Counted from the stretch's first letter, positions 16,707-25,982 are shown. The stretch: DNA of 64,000 nt from Sanguibacter inulinus (GCF_013415325.1 NZ_JACBYE010000014.1:1-64000), one strand, 5' to 3'. Numbers and translations are program-made. The notes: generated by a model from the sequence alone, not told the origin.

Positions 16707-16748
16707 CACCAGTCGCAAGTCCATCCCGAAGACGTGAGTTGGAGACAC

Positions 16749-18104
16749 ATGAGCGAGCAGAAGACGAGCGGGGACGGCAAGGAGCTGTTCCCCGAGCTCA
16801 GCAGCGCAGACAAGAAGAGGTACGTGGCCTCGGCCACGGATCGCATCACGAAGTACCGGTGGGTGATCGTCGCCCTGCTGTTCTCCGCGATGGTCATCAA
16901 CTACATCGACCGGCAGACGCTCGGGCTGATGAAGGCGGACCTCTCCGAGGAGTTCAGCTGGTCCGAGCAGGACTACGCCAACGCGATCTTCTGGTTCCAG
17001 GCGGCCTACGCCGCGTCCTACCTCGTGTGGGGTCGCGTCATGGACCGGATCGGCGTCCGGTGGGGCCTGGGCATGGCCTTCGCCATCTGGCAGATCGCGC
17101 ACATCGCCCACGCGGGGATGCGCAGCCTGACAGGCTTCATCATCGCCCGAGCAGCACTCGGTGTCGGTGAGGGAGGCGGGTTCCCGGGGAGCATCAAGGC
17201 CGTCGCCGAGTGGTTCCCGAAGAAGGAGCGCGCCTTCGCGACAGGTCTGTTCAACGCCGGAACCAACATCGGCGCGATCGTCACACCCCTGGTCGTCCCC
17301 GCGATCGTCCTCGCCTGGGGGTGGCAGGCCGCGTTCATCGTGACGGGTCTCGGTGGTCTCATCTGGCTGCCGGTCTGGTTCTTGCTCTACAAGCGCCCTC
17401 AGGAGAACAAGCACGTCTCCGAGGCCGAGCTGGCGCACATCACCCAGGACCCTGAAGAGCCCGAGGAGAAGGTCGACTGGAGGCTCATCCTGCGCCGTCG
17501 CGAGACCTGGGCCTTCGCGATCGGCAAGTTCCTCACCGACCCGATCTGGTGGATGTTCCTCTTCTGGCTCCCCGACTTCCTCGGCAAGCAGCACGGGCTC
17601 GACCTCAAGTCCTTCGGCCCCCCGCTCATCGCGATCTACCTCATCTCCGATATCGGCAGCGTCTCCGGCGGCTGGCTCTCGGGCAAGTTCATGAACCGTG
17701 GCTGGAGCATCAACCGCTCCCGCAAGACGACCATGTTCCTGTGCGGGCTCCTCGCCCTCCCGATGGTCTTCGCCGGGCAGCTGAGCAACCTGTGGGTCGC
17801 CGTGGCGATCATCGGCATCGCGACAGCCGCGCACCAGGGCTTCTCAGCCAACCTCTACACGCTCCCCAGCGACGTGTTCCCACGCGGCGCCGTGGGCACG
17901 GTCGTCGGGCTCGGCGGGATGCTCGGCGGCATCGGCGGCATGTTCATGGCCCAGTACGCCGGCTACATCCTCGACAGGGTCGGCAACTACACCCCGATCT
18001 TCATGGTGTGCGCCTTCGCCTACCTCATCGCGCTCACGGTCATCCATCTCCTCATGCCCCGCATGGACAGGGTCATCCTCGAGCCCTCGACCACCACGGT
18101 GTGA
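16749..18104 (+). CDS. MFS transporter, hexuronate/anion:cation symporter type
   Basis: This 451-residue protein has twelve predicted membrane segments. VALLFSAMVINYIDRQTLGLMKADL in helix 1 and GRVMDRIGVRWGLGMAF in loop 2-3 are characteristic of the anion:cation symporter family that includes ExuT (hexuronate) and GarP. A charged central loop (about 215-250) separates the two six-helix halves. Placed between a hydratase and kduD, it probably imports galacturonate or unsaturated digalacturonate freed by the pectate lyase of the same operon. The ATG at 16749 follows ttggagacac. Confidence 0.9.
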   Translation: MSEQKTSGDGKELFPELSSADKKRYVASATDRITKYRWVIVALLFSAMVINYIDRQTLGLMKADLSEEFSWSEQDYANAIFWFQAAYAASYLVWGRVMDRIGVRWGLGMAFAIWQIAHIAHAGMRSLTGFIIARAALGVGEGGGFPGSIKAVAEWFPKKERAFATGLFNAGTNIGAIVTPLVVPAIVLAWGWQAAFIVTGLGGLIWLPVWFLLYKRPQENKHVSEAELAHITQDPEEPEEKVDWRLILRRRETWAFAIGKFLTDPIWWMFLFWLPDFLGKQHGLDLKSFGPPLIAIYLISDIGSVSGGWLSGKFMNRGWSINRSRKTTMFLCGLLALPMVFAGQLSNLWVAVAIIGIATAAHQGFSANLYTLPSDVFPRGAVGTVVGLGGMLGGIGGMFMAQYAGYILDRVGNYTPIFMVCAFAYLIALTVIHLLMPRMDRVILEPSTTTV

Positions 18105-18219
18105 CCCCGGGCTGCGCCGCAGGGCTGCGACGACGACCACCCCACGACTGCACGACCGCTGCCGGGACCACCGGCTCACCCGAGTGCCGGACCCGGCACC
18201 ACGACACACAAGGACACCC

Positions 18220-18984
18220 ATGACACTCCCATCCTTCAGGCTCGACGGACGCGTCGCCCTCGTCACCGGCGCCAGCCAAGGGCTCGGGCAGAGCGCTGCG
18301 CTCGCCCTCGCCGAGGCCGGCGCAGACATCGCCGTGATCGACTACGCCGAGGCGACCGAGACCGTCACCCAGGTCGAGGCGCTGGGCCGCCGCGCGCACA
18401 GCATCCGGCTCGACCTCGTCCAGGCCACAGCAGACGACCTCGAGGCTGCAGTGGCCGAGGTGGTCATGACGCTCGGACGGATCGACGTCCTCGTCAACAA
18501 CGCCGGGATCATCCGGCGCGCGCCGGTGCTCGAGCACTCCGCGAAGGACTGGGACGACGTCCTGGCGATCAACCTCGACGCCGTCTTCCACCTCTCGCAG
18601 CGGGTCGGCCACAGGTTCGTCGCGCAGGGCTCGGGCAAGATCATCAACATCGCGTCGATGCTCTCGTTCCAGGGCGGCGTCTTCGTGCCCGGGTACGCGG
18701 CGTCCAAGCACGCCGTCGCGGGGATCACCAAGTCCTTCGCCAACGAGCTCGCCGTCCACGGCGTCTGCGTGAACGCCATCGCGCCGGGCTACATGGCGAC
18801 GGAGAACACCGCACCCATCCGCGCCGACGCGGCCCGCGAGCGCAGCATCCTGGACCGCATCCCCGCAGGGCGGTGGGGCACCCCCGACGACCTCGCAGGA
18901 CCCTTCGTGTTCCTCGCCTCGTCAGCCTCGGACTACCTCAACGGGGCGATCATCCCGGTCGACGGCGGCTGGCTCGTGCGCTGA
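18220..18984 (+). CDS. kduD: 2-dehydro-3-deoxy-D-gluconate 5-dehydrogenase
   Basis: This 254-residue short-chain dehydrogenase reduces 2,5-diketo-3-deoxygluconate to 2-keto-3-deoxygluconate in pectin breakdown. The Rossmann motif TGASQGLGQS lies at 16-25, NNAG follows, and the catalytic Ser and YAASK (Tyr-x3-Lys) are present. The FRLDGRVALVTGASQGLGQ start and the RWGTPDDLAGPFVFLAS C-terminal region are typical of KduD. It is followed by kduI, whose product makes its substrate. The ATG at 18220 follows an aaggacaccc ribosome-binding site. The context makes KduD more likely than a generic SDR. Confidence 0.92.
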   Translation: MTLPSFRLDGRVALVTGASQGLGQSAALALAEAGADIAVIDYAEATETVTQVEALGRRAHSIRLDLVQATADDLEAAVAEVVMTLGRIDVLVNNAGIIRRAPVLEHSAKDWDDVLAINLDAVFHLSQRVGHRFVAQGSGKIINIASMLSFQGGVFVPGYAASKHAVAGITKSFANELAVHGVCVNAIAPGYMATENTAPIRADAARERSILDRIPAGRWGTPDDLAGPFVFLASSASDYLNGAIIPVDGGWLVR

Positions 18985-19015
18985 GCCGCTCTCACCAGCC
19001 CTGACCGACGCGACG

Positions 19016-19051
19016 AGCGCTGATCGGCACCGATCCGTGCCGATCAGCGCT
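19016..19051 (+). terminator. strong intercistronic hairpin between kduD and kduI
   Basis: AGCGCTGATCGGCAC, 6 nt, GTGCCGATCAGCGCT is a perfect 15-bp stem in the 102-bp gap between two genes that should be co-expressed. It may be a partial terminator, an mRNA-stabilising or processing element, or an operator. Confidence 0.55.
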
Positions 19052-19086
19052 CCCCCTCTGACTGACCGCACCACAAGGAGAACCAC

Positions 19087-19932
19087 ATGGAACAGCGATA
19101 CGCCACGAACCCCGACCAGATCCCCGGCATGGGGACCGACGAGCTGCGCGAGCGGTTCCTCGTCGAGGCCGTGTTCGTCCCGGGCGAGATCACGCTCGTC
19201 TACACCCACCACGACAGGGTGGTCGTCGGCGGCGCGCAGCCTGCCGGCCAGGAGCTCGCGCTGCTGCCCTCGGACGAGATCCGCGCCGAGTACTTCCTCG
19301 AGAACCGTGAGATCGGGATCGTCAACGTCGGCGGGACCGGCACGGTGACCGCCGACGGCGAGACCTTCACGCTGCCGACGGGAGCCTGCCTCTACCTCGG
19401 GCGCGGTGTGCGGGACGTGGTCTTCGCCGACGGTCCTGGCGCCGCAGAGCACCCGGCAGGTGGCGCGCAGCTCTACCTGTTCTCCGCCCCCGCGCACACC
19501 ACCTACCCGACCCGGCTCGTGCTGCCGGGCGAGGGGACCACGCGAGAGCTCGGTGACCAGCTCACGAGCAACCGTCGCTCCCTCGAGCAGCTCATCCACC
19601 CCGGCGGCGTCCAGTCCTGCCAGGTCGTCATGGGAGTGACGTCGCTGCACCCGGGCTCGATGTGGAACACCATGCCGGCGCACACCCACGAGCGACGGAC
19701 CGAGTGCTACCTGTACTTCGACCTGCCCGAGGACGCCCGGGTGATCCATCTCTGCGGGCAGCCGACGCAGACGCGGCACCTCGTGGTCGCCGACCGTCAG
19801 GCCGTCATCTCGCCGTCGTGGTCCTTGCACTCGGGGGTCGGCACCGCGGCGTACTCCTTCGTGTGGGCGATGGCCGGTGAGAACCAGGCCTTCGACGACA
19901 TGGACGCCGTCCCCGTCGACCAGATCCGCTGA
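19087..19932 (+). CDS. kduI: 5-dehydro-4-deoxy-D-glucuronate isomerase
   Basis: This 281-residue cupin isomerase converts 5-keto-4-deoxyuronate to 2,5-diketo-3-deoxygluconate, the substrate of KduD. The zinc ligands are His199, His201 and Glu206 in PAHTHERRTE, and His248 in LHSGVG. The spacing matches the known E. coli enzyme (196, 198, 203, 245). YEIREATNP-like YATNPDQIPGMGTDELRERF at the start and the FDDMDAVPVDQIR ending are diagnostic. The ribosome-binding site is caaggagaacc. The pectate lyase gene starts 10 bp after its stop. Confidence 0.97.
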   Translation: MEQRYATNPDQIPGMGTDELRERFLVEAVFVPGEITLVYTHHDRVVVGGAQPAGQELALLPSDEIRAEYFLENREIGIVNVGGTGTVTADGETFTLPTGACLYLGRGVRDVVFADGPGAAEHPAGGAQLYLFSAPAHTTYPTRLVLPGEGTTRELGDQLTSNRRSLEQLIHPGGVQSCQVVMGVTSLHPGSMWNTMPAHTHERRTECYLYFDLPEDARVIHLCGQPTQTRHLVVADRQAVISPSWSLHSGVGTAAYSFVWAMAGENQAFDDMDAVPVDQIR

Positions 19933-19942
19933 TCGGGCCGCC

Positions 19943-21625
19943 GTGAAGAACGCGATGACGCCCTGGCGCAGGGCTGGGCACCACAGGTTCGCGGGTCCGA
20001 TCGTCGTGGCTCTGGCGCTGGGCGTCGTCGCGTGCGGGCCGGAAGGCGCACAGCCCTCCGGCCCGGGCGGCGGGACGGGGGCCGCGACACGTGAGGCCGC
20101 CCTCGACACCATGCGGCGCGCCACCCAGTTCATGACCGAGGACCTCTCCTACGAGGGCGGCTACGTGTGGTCGTACCTGCCGGACAGGTCCCGCCAGTTC
20201 GGCGAGATGGAGGCGTACTCGACGCAGATCTGGATCCAGCCGCCCGGCACGGCGACCATGGGCCACCTCTACCTGGACGCGTACCACGCGACAGGCGACG
20301 AGCTCTACTACGAGGCCGCGACGAAGGTCGGTCAGGCACTCGCCGAGGCTCAGCTGCCGACAGGTGGTTGGAACTACATGTACGACTTCGCCGGGGAAGA
20401 GTCGACCCAGGAGTGGTACGACACGATCGGTGCGAACGGCTGGCGGCTCGAAGAGTTCCAGCACTACTACGGCAACGCGACCTTCGACGATGCCGGCACC
20501 GCGGAGAGCACACAGCTGCTGCTGCGGCTCTACACCGAGAAGGACGACGAGACCTTCAAGCCTGCGCTCGACCAGGCCGTCGCCTTCGTGCTCGAGAGCC
20601 AGTACCCGATGGGCGGCTGGCCGCAGCGCTACCCAGCACCTGCCGAGGGCTTCGAGAAGGACGGGGCACCTGACTACACAGGGCACGTCACCTTCAACGA
20701 CGACGTCGCGGCGGAGAACATCGAGATCTTGCTCATGGCCTACCAGGCCCTGGGTGACGAGTCGGTGCTACCTGCGGTGCGGGCGGCGATGGATGCCTTC
20801 ACGGTGACCCAGCAGCCGGCACCGCAGGCAGGCTGGTCGCTCCAGCACACCGTCGACGACCTCGCGCCGGCCGGTGCACGGAGCTACGAGCCGGTGTCGC
20901 TCGCGACCCACACGACGGCGAGCAACGTCGAGAAGCTGCTGGGCTTCTACGAGCTCACAGGTGACACGTCCTACCTCGACGGTGTCCCCGCGGCGCTCGA
21001 CTGGCTGGACTCGGTCCGGCTCCCGGAGGACCTGTGGACCGACGACGGTCGGCAGTACCCGACCTTCGTCGAGCTCGGGACGAACGACCCGCTGTACGTG
21101 CACCGCACGGGGTCGAACGTCGTCAACGGTGAGTACGTAGTCGACAAGGACCCTGCCGGCACGATCGTGCACTACAGCTCGTTCCGGAAGATCGACGTCT
21201 CGGGCCTGCGTGCCCGGTACGAGGAGCTGCGGGCCGCACCTGTCGACGAGGTCACAGCCGGGTCGCCGTTGCTCCACCAGGGCGCGACCATCCCGGAGTA
21301 CTTCACGACCGGCGAGATCTCCGTGTCGGACCTCAACGTCGGCACGCTGAGCCCGGCCGACGAGCGTCCGAGCGACACAGAGGTCGGCGAGCTCGTCGAC
21401 GAGCTCAACGACGAGGGCTACTGGCCGACGGAGCTCGTCTCGACGAGCAACCCCTATGCAGGAGACGGCTCGGCGACACCTGCCGAGGGCGACTACTCCC
21501 AGACCGAGGTCGGCGACTCGACCGACACGTCGCCGTTCACGACCGACGACCCCGTCGTCGGCATCTCGACAGGCCGGTACATCGAGAACATGAGCGCCCT
21601 CGTGCGGTACGTCGCGGAGGAATGA
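19943..21625 (+). CDS. pectate lyase, polysaccharide lyase family 10 (lipoprotein)
   Basis: This 560-residue enzyme cleaves polygalacturonate by beta-elimination. A signal sequence VVALALGVVACGP ends in a lipobox cysteine, so it should be anchored on the outer face of the membrane rather than freely secreted. The (alpha/alpha) toroid of PL10 shows in ALDTMRRATQFM, GGWNYMYDF, SQYPMGGWPQRYP and HVTFNDD, and the catalytic C-terminal part includes VYYSS-like IVHYSSFRKIDVSGLRARYE. The start is GTG 19943; ATG 19955 is also possible. It is last in the operon and supplies substrate to the transporter and the Kdu enzymes. A strong terminator follows. Confidence 0.88.
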   Translation: MKNAMTPWRRAGHHRFAGPIVVALALGVVACGPEGAQPSGPGGGTGAATREAALDTMRRATQFMTEDLSYEGGYVWSYLPDRSRQFGEMEAYSTQIWIQPPGTATMGHLYLDAYHATGDELYYEAATKVGQALAEAQLPTGGWNYMYDFAGEESTQEWYDTIGANGWRLEEFQHYYGNATFDDAGTAESTQLLLRLYTEKDDETFKPALDQAVAFVLESQYPMGGWPQRYPAPAEGFEKDGAPDYTGHVTFNDDVAAENIEILLMAYQALGDESVLPAVRAAMDAFTVTQQPAPQAGWSLQHTVDDLAPAGARSYEPVSLATHTTASNVEKLLGFYELTGDTSYLDGVPAALDWLDSVRLPEDLWTDDGRQYPTFVELGTNDPLYVHRTGSNVVNGEYVVDKDPAGTIVHYSSFRKIDVSGLRARYEELRAAPVDEVTAGSPLLHQGATIPEYFTTGEISVSDLNVGTLSPADERPSDTEVGELVDELNDEGYWPTELVSTSNPYAGDGSATPAEGDYSQTEVGDSTDTSPFTTDDPVVGISTGRYIENMSALVRYVAEE

Positions 21626-21664
21626 GACCGGGTCGACGGGTCCAGCGCAGCCCTGTCGGCTCGA

Positions 21665-21700
21665 GCAGGCGTGGTCCGGTCAGGTCCGGACCACGCCTGC
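21665..21700. terminator. hairpin terminator of the uronate operon
   Basis: GCAGGCGTGGTCCGG, 6 nt, CCGGACCACGCCTGC is a perfect 15-bp stem 39 bp after the pectate lyase stop and 25 bp from the convergent lipoprotein gene, so it can serve both strands. Confidence 0.75.
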
Positions 21701-21725
21701 GCCTGGGTCTGGGTCGGGGTCTGGA

Positions 21726-22334
21726 TCAGCGCATCCGCGCGATGAAGAACTTCCCACCCGACTCGCGCTCGACGGCCACACCTTCAGCATCGTCGGCATC
21801 GCCGGGGTTCACAACGAAGATCTCGGGGACGTAGCTCGTCCCACCCTCGACCTGCTGGACACCGGCGTCTGTGACAGCAGCCGCGTCGACGTCGGCGGGC
21901 ACGAGATAGACGACCTTCGTCGGGTAGTCGAGCCCACCGCTCGCCATCCACGCACCCTGCCGCTGGAAGACCGTCGGCGCGATGCACGACGACCCCACGG
22001 CGTTCTGGCCGGCCGTCAGGTCACCCTCGGCGGCGTACTCGTTCATGAGGCAGACGTTGCCTGCTGAGTCGAGCGCCACCCACTGACGGTCGATGTCGCT
22101 CTCCCGCAGGAGCCGCGCCGAACCCTGAACGAGGTCGTCCGACTCGCCGAGGTTCGTGACCATGCTCTCGGGCAAGGTGTCGCGCGGCTGCGGCTCTACC
22201 CCGAGGATCGGGATCATGTCCGCGACCTCCTGCGGCGCAGACTCCTGGTCTGGGCTGCTGCACCCTGCCAGCACGGCCATGGCGAGCGCTCCAGCCACCA
22301 GGCCCCGGACGGTCGTCGTGCTCGATGGTGTCAT
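21726..22334 (-). CDS. hypothetical lipoprotein
   Basis: This 202-residue protein has a signal peptide ending in LAGC (lipobox) and no long linker. The mature part contains RQWVALDSAGNVCLMNEY and GSSCIAPTVFQRQGAW, whose two cysteines could pair, then YPTKVVYLVPADVD. I do not recognise a named domain, although this pattern is common in actinobacterial lipoproteins annotated hypothetical. The ATG at 22334 gives a normal signal peptide; the frame is open further upstream without one. It is downstream of, and on the same strand as, an FtsX-type ABC permease (92 bp gap), and may share its transcript. Confidence 0.72.
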   Translation of the reverse strand: MTPSSTTTVRGLVAGALAMAVLAGCSSPDQESAPQEVADMIPILGVEPQPRDTLPESMVTNLGESDDLVQGSARLLRESDIDRQWVALDSAGNVCLMNEYAAEGDLTAGQNAVGSSCIAPTVFQRQGAWMASGGLDYPTKVVYLVPADVDAAAVTDAGVQQVEGGTSYVPEIFVVNPGDADDAEGVAVERESGGKFFIARMR

Positions 22335-22426
22335 CGATGATCTCCCCCTGCGTCGACGGCCACCGCACGGTGCCATGACCTTGTGTCGAACCATCGACCC
22401 TCTCATCTGAGGACCGAGACCGCACA

Positions 22427-24352
22427 TCACCCCACCTGGACGACCCGTCGCACCGCGGTCGCCCTGACGGCACCGATCACCGTCGTGGCACCGGCGACCA
22501 GCACGACCGCGAGCGCGAGCACCCCGAAGGCCATGACGTCGATCCCGGCAAAGATCGACCCGACGAGCCCGTACCCGACACCGATCAGCGCGGGCAGCAC
22601 CGAGGCTGTCCCGATGACCAGCGCTGCCAGGGCCACGACCCCAGCCTCGACGGCTGCTGTCGTCACGAGCTGGCGCCGGGTCGCCCCGGTCCGGCGCAGG
22701 AGGGCGTGCTCGGGGCGGCGGGATGAGGCGAGCATCGCGAGCGTGTTGGCGGCTGCGGCGGCGACGAAGACCAGGAGCGCGAGCACCAGGATGGCGGAGA
22801 GCTGTTGCTGGCCTGCGGCAGCGTCGGTCGCCGCGTCGGCGTACTCGGCGGTCGTCAGCACGTCGAGTCCTGCTGCGACGATCGCGGTCTCCACAGCGTC
22901 GGCCTGCCCAGGTGCGGTGCGGAGCAAGACCGCGTCGGCAGCGGTCCCGGTGCCCGTCTGCGCGTCGTCCGAGGCGAGCGTCGCCTCGCCGACGAGGTAG
23001 TCGCCAAAGCCGAGCGTCCTGTCGTAGACCGCGACGATGGTCAGCTCTCGCTCCTGGTCGTCGAGCCGGACGGTGAGGCTGTCACCGAGCCCCGTGCCCG
23101 TGCCGAGCAGCGAGTCCCGGCCGACAGCCACGGTGCCGGGCTCCGCGAGGTCGTCGAGCGACCCAGACCTCACGTCGGGGTCGACGAGCACGTCCTCGCC
23201 GGACAGGACCTGGAGGGCGGTCGGTTCCCAGGCGAGGCCGGAGAGGAAGGCCACGTCGTCCATCTCGTCGTCGGTGCGCACCTGCGCCTCTTGCGATCGG
23301 AGGGTCGTGAGGGCCTCGACACCGGGCGTCGAGCGGACGGCCTCGAGGTCGGTCGTGCCCAGTCCCCCGGTCTTCTGGACCACGAGGTCAGCCGTGATGC
23401 CGTCGCCCAGCTGGACACCGGCTGCTGTCGAGACCGCCCGGTTGACGCCGAGCTGGACCGTGCCGAGGGACAGGAGCAGGGCGAGCGGCACGATCGCCGC
23501 GGTGAGCCGGCGGGAGAAACCGCGAGCGTTGGTGAGGGCGAGCGTGAGGCTCGTGCTCCCCGAGCCCTGTGCCGCCGCGAGACCACGGCGAGCCAGTGCT
23601 GCGACGATCGCCGGGCCGGCGAGCGCCGCAGACGTGATGAGCAGGAATGCCGACGACGCACCCGACGCGCTCCCGATGAGACCGGGGACGACGAAGGGGA
23701 CCACCGCGACCCCGAGCCCCAGCACGGCGCAGCACCAGGCCGCCGCGCGCCGCACGGGTGAGAGCGTCGACGGCTCGGTCGCACTGAGCCTGACAGCGGC
23801 GGTCGGGCTGAGCCGGGCCGTCTCCCGTGCCGCGAGGCGGGCGGTCAGCGCGCCGGTCCCGCCGAGCAGCACGGCTGTCGCGAGGACAGGCCAGGGCGAG
23901 AGCTGGAGGACGAAGCCGTCGGGGACGATCTCCCCCGACACGAGCACGGACGTCGCCGAGCGGGCGAGCAGCAGACCCGGGACAGCGCCGACGAGCGTCG
24001 CGGCAGCGAAGACGAGGGCGACCTCGGTCGCGACCATCCTGCGCACCTGGGTCGGTGTCGCACCGACCGCGCGCAGCAGCGCGAACTGCGAGCGCCGCTC
24101 GCGCAGGGCGGCGGCGTAGGCGGAGGCGACGACGAGCACGACCACGAGGATCGTCGTCCCCGCGAAGGAGCCTGTCGCGGCGGAGAGCATCGACAGGTCT
24201 TCCCCCGAGGACGTGCCGCGGATCCCGGCCTCCATCCAGGCGCCTGTCGCTGTGAGCAGGGCTGAGGCGAGGGCGACCATGACAAAGCTGCCGGCGACGC
24301 TCGAGGCGTGGGCACGCAGTGCTGAGCGGGCGAAAGACCACATCCGGCTCAC
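22427..24352 (-). CDS. FtsX-type ABC transporter permease
   Basis: This 641-residue permease has two FtsX halves. A first membrane block at the N-terminus (AHASSVAGSFVMVALASALLTA) is followed by EERRSQFALLRAVGA-like RERRSQFALLRAVGATPTQVRRM. A long extracellular domain (about 330-480) follows, then a second FtsX block with SRRPEHALLRRTGATRRQLV. The layout matches the BceB/MacB-like permeases used for peptide sensing or export. The GTG start overlaps the stop of the upstream ATPase gene by 4 bp; ATG 24343 is an alternative. It forms one transporter with that ATPase. Confidence 0.9.
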   Translation of the reverse strand: MSRMWSFARSALRAHASSVAGSFVMVALASALLTATGAWMEAGIRGTSSGEDLSMLSAATGSFAGTTILVVVLVVASAYAAALRERRSQFALLRAVGATPTQVRRMVATEVALVFAAATLVGAVPGLLLARSATSVLVSGEIVPDGFVLQLSPWPVLATAVLLGGTGALTARLAARETARLSPTAAVRLSATEPSTLSPVRRAAAWCCAVLGLGVAVVPFVVPGLIGSASGASSAFLLITSAALAGPAIVAALARRGLAAAQGSGSTSLTLALTNARGFSRRLTAAIVPLALLLSLGTVQLGVNRAVSTAAGVQLGDGITADLVVQKTGGLGTTDLEAVRSTPGVEALTTLRSQEAQVRTDDEMDDVAFLSGLAWEPTALQVLSGEDVLVDPDVRSGSLDDLAEPGTVAVGRDSLLGTGTGLGDSLTVRLDDQERELTIVAVYDRTLGFGDYLVGEATLASDDAQTGTGTAADAVLLRTAPGQADAVETAIVAAGLDVLTTAEYADAATDAAAGQQQLSAILVLALLVFVAAAAANTLAMLASSRRPEHALLRRTGATRRQLVTTAAVEAGVVALAALVIGTASVLPALIGVGYGLVGSIFAGIDVMAFGVLALAVVLVAGATTVIGAVRATAVRRVVQVG

Positions 24353-25188
24353 CGCCCCAGCTCTGCGAGGCGGGCCGAGACGTCAGCAACCGTGGGTGAC
24401 ACGAGGTCACCGACGACGACCCCGTCGGCGAGGAACAGCACCTGGTCGGCCGTGGCGGCGACGCCGGGGTCGTGGGTGACGACCACGAGGGTCTGGTCGA
24501 GCTCGTCGGACATCCGCCGCAGGAGCCCGAGGACCTGCTGACCGGTCCGCGTGTCGAGGGCACCCGTGGGTTCGTCGGCGAAGACCACCGCAGGGCGGGT
24601 CACGAGGGCACGGGCGATCGCGACCCGCTGCGCCTGGCCACCGGAGAGCTCACCGGGCAGGCGGTCCTCCATCCCGGTGAGCCCGACGGCGTCGACGAGC
24701 GAGGCCTGCCACCCCGGGTCGGGCCGGGTGCCACCCAGGAGCATGGGCAGCTGGATGTTCTCGGCGACCGTCAGGTGGCCCACGAGGTTGTAGGCCTGGA
24801 AGACGAAGCCGATGTGGTCGCGGCGGAACCTGGTGACGGCGTCGGGCGAGAGCGCGGTGATGTCGACGTCACCGACGATCACCTGACCGCTGGTCGGCGA
24901 GTCCAGCCCGGCCGCACAGCTGAGGAAGGTCGACTTGCCTGAGCCTGAAGGACCCATGATCGCTGTGAAGGACCCGCGCGGGATGGCGAGGGAGACAGAC
25001 CGCAGGGCGGCCACGACGTCGGGGCCGTCAGGGTAGGTCTTGGTGACCTGCACGAGGCGGACGGCCGTGTCGGTCGAGAGGGTCGGCAGCGACGCCTGCG
25101 GATGGGCGGTGTGCGGGTGGGAGGTCTGAGGGCGCGCATCCTGAGGATGCGCATTCTGAGGGCGCGCATTCTGAGGGCGGAGTGGCAT
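24349..25188 (-). CDS. ABC transporter ATP-binding protein, MacB/LolD type
   Basis: This 279-residue ATPase partners the FtsX-type permease. Walker A is [10 protein letters not shown], the signature is LSGGQAQRV, Walker B is [13 protein letters not shown], and [21 protein letters not shown] is typical of the MacB/LolD/BceA branch. It carries an unusual 30-residue N-terminal extension of five-residue repeats ([15 protein letters not shown]), coded by a 15-bp tandem repeat. The ATG at 25188 has a good ribosome-binding site (AGGAG, 8 nt away); starting after the repeats would give a normal family N-terminus. It lies downstream of a two-component system that may control it. Confidence 0.92.
   Translation of the reverse strand: MPLRPQNARPQNAHPQDARPQTSHPHTAHPQASLPTLSTDTAVRLVQVTKTYPDGPDVVAALRSVSLAIPRGSFTAIMGPSGSGKSTFLSCAAGLDSPTSGQVIVGDVDITALSPDAVTRFRRDHIGFVFQAYNLVGHLTVAENIQLPMLLGGTRPDPGWQASLVDAVGLTGMEDRLPGELSGGQAQRVAIARALVTRPAVVFADEPTGALDTRTGQQVLGLLRRMSDELDQTLVVVTHDPGVAATADQVLFLADGVVVGDLVSPTVADVSARLAELGR
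25125..25180. repeat. 15-bp tandem repeat inside ABC ATPase gene
   Basis: Units TCTGAGGGCGCGCAT at 25125-25139 and 25155-25169, a variant at 25140-25154 and a partial unit at 25170-25180. The repeat is in frame (15 bp, five codons), so copy number could change without breaking the gene. Confidence 0.8.
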
Positions 25189-25313
25189 GACGATGCTCCT
25201 GGTGTCGAGGGCTCTGAGGTGATGCTCTCGACGCTACGGAGCGTGTGGTGGCGGACCTAGATGCTTCCGGCGGGACCTGGAGGCTTGCATCTTTCGATGC
25301 AGGCCGGCCGAAC

Positions 25314-25982
25314 TCAGACGTCGGGCAGCGCGACGACCCTGTTCTGGTACGCCCACACGACGGCCTGCAGTCTGGACCGCACACCCAGCTTGGGCAGCAT
25401 GCGCGCCAGGTGAGACTTGACCGTCGACACCTCGACGACCAGCTCCCGGGCGATCTCCTCGTTCGACATGCCCTGGGCGAGCAGCAGCAAGATCTCCCGC
25501 TCGCGGTCGGTGAGCACACCGTCCGCGCGGTCCACGGAGACGGGCCGCAGGCTGCGCCTGTCGACGAACTCGCGCAGGATCCGCCGGGTCAGCGTCTGGT
25601 CGATGGTCCCGTGACCGGCTGCCACCTGGCGGACGGCGTAGATGATCACGTCGGGGTCGGCGTCCTTGAGGAGGAACCCTGAGGCCCCGGCCTCGAGGGC
25701 GCCGAAGACGTAGTCGTCGATGTCGAAGGTGGTGAGCACGAGCACCGGGACCGGGGTGTCGGAGTCGGGGCCGTTGAGGCGGCGGGTCACCTCGATGCCG
25801 TCGAGCCCAGGCATGCGGATGTCCAGGCACGCGACGTCCGGGCGCAGCGCGAGCGCCATGTCGAGGGCCTCGACGCCGTCGGAGGCCACCCCGACGAGGT
25901 CGATGTCAGGTTCGGCCGACAGGAGTGCCGACAGCCCCGCGCGGACGAGGGGCTGGTCGTCGGCGACGAGGACGCGGATCAT
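25314..25982 (-). CDS. LuxR/NarL-family response regulator
   Basis: This 222-residue regulator has an N-terminal receiver domain (MIRVLVADDQPLVRAG acidic pocket, phospho-acceptor Asp in VACLDIRMPGLDG, conserved Lys in FLLKDAD) and a C-terminal LuxR helix-turn-helix (LTDREREILLLLAQGMSNEEIARELVVEVSTVKSHL). It pairs with the histidine kinase just upstream, overlapping by 4 bp. The FtsX-type ABC transporter genes follow 125 bp downstream on the same strand, a layout common in Gram-positive antibiotic or cell-envelope stress modules. Confidence 0.95.
   Translation of the reverse strand: MIRVLVADDQPLVRAGLSALLSAEPDIDLVGVASDGVEALDMALALRPDVACLDIRMPGLDGIEVTRRLNGPDSDTPVPVLVLTTFDIDDYVFGALEAGASGFLLKDADPDVIIYAVRQVAAGHGTIDQTLTRRILREFVDRRSLRPVSVDRADGVLTDREREILLLLAQGMSNEEIARELVVEVSTVKSHLARMLPKLGVRSRLQAVVWAYQNRVVALPDV

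Noticed and set aside
25125-25180. Short regular repeats considered as a CRISPR remnant
   Set aside because: The 15-bp units are tandem with no spacers, lie in a coding frame, and no cas gene is present.
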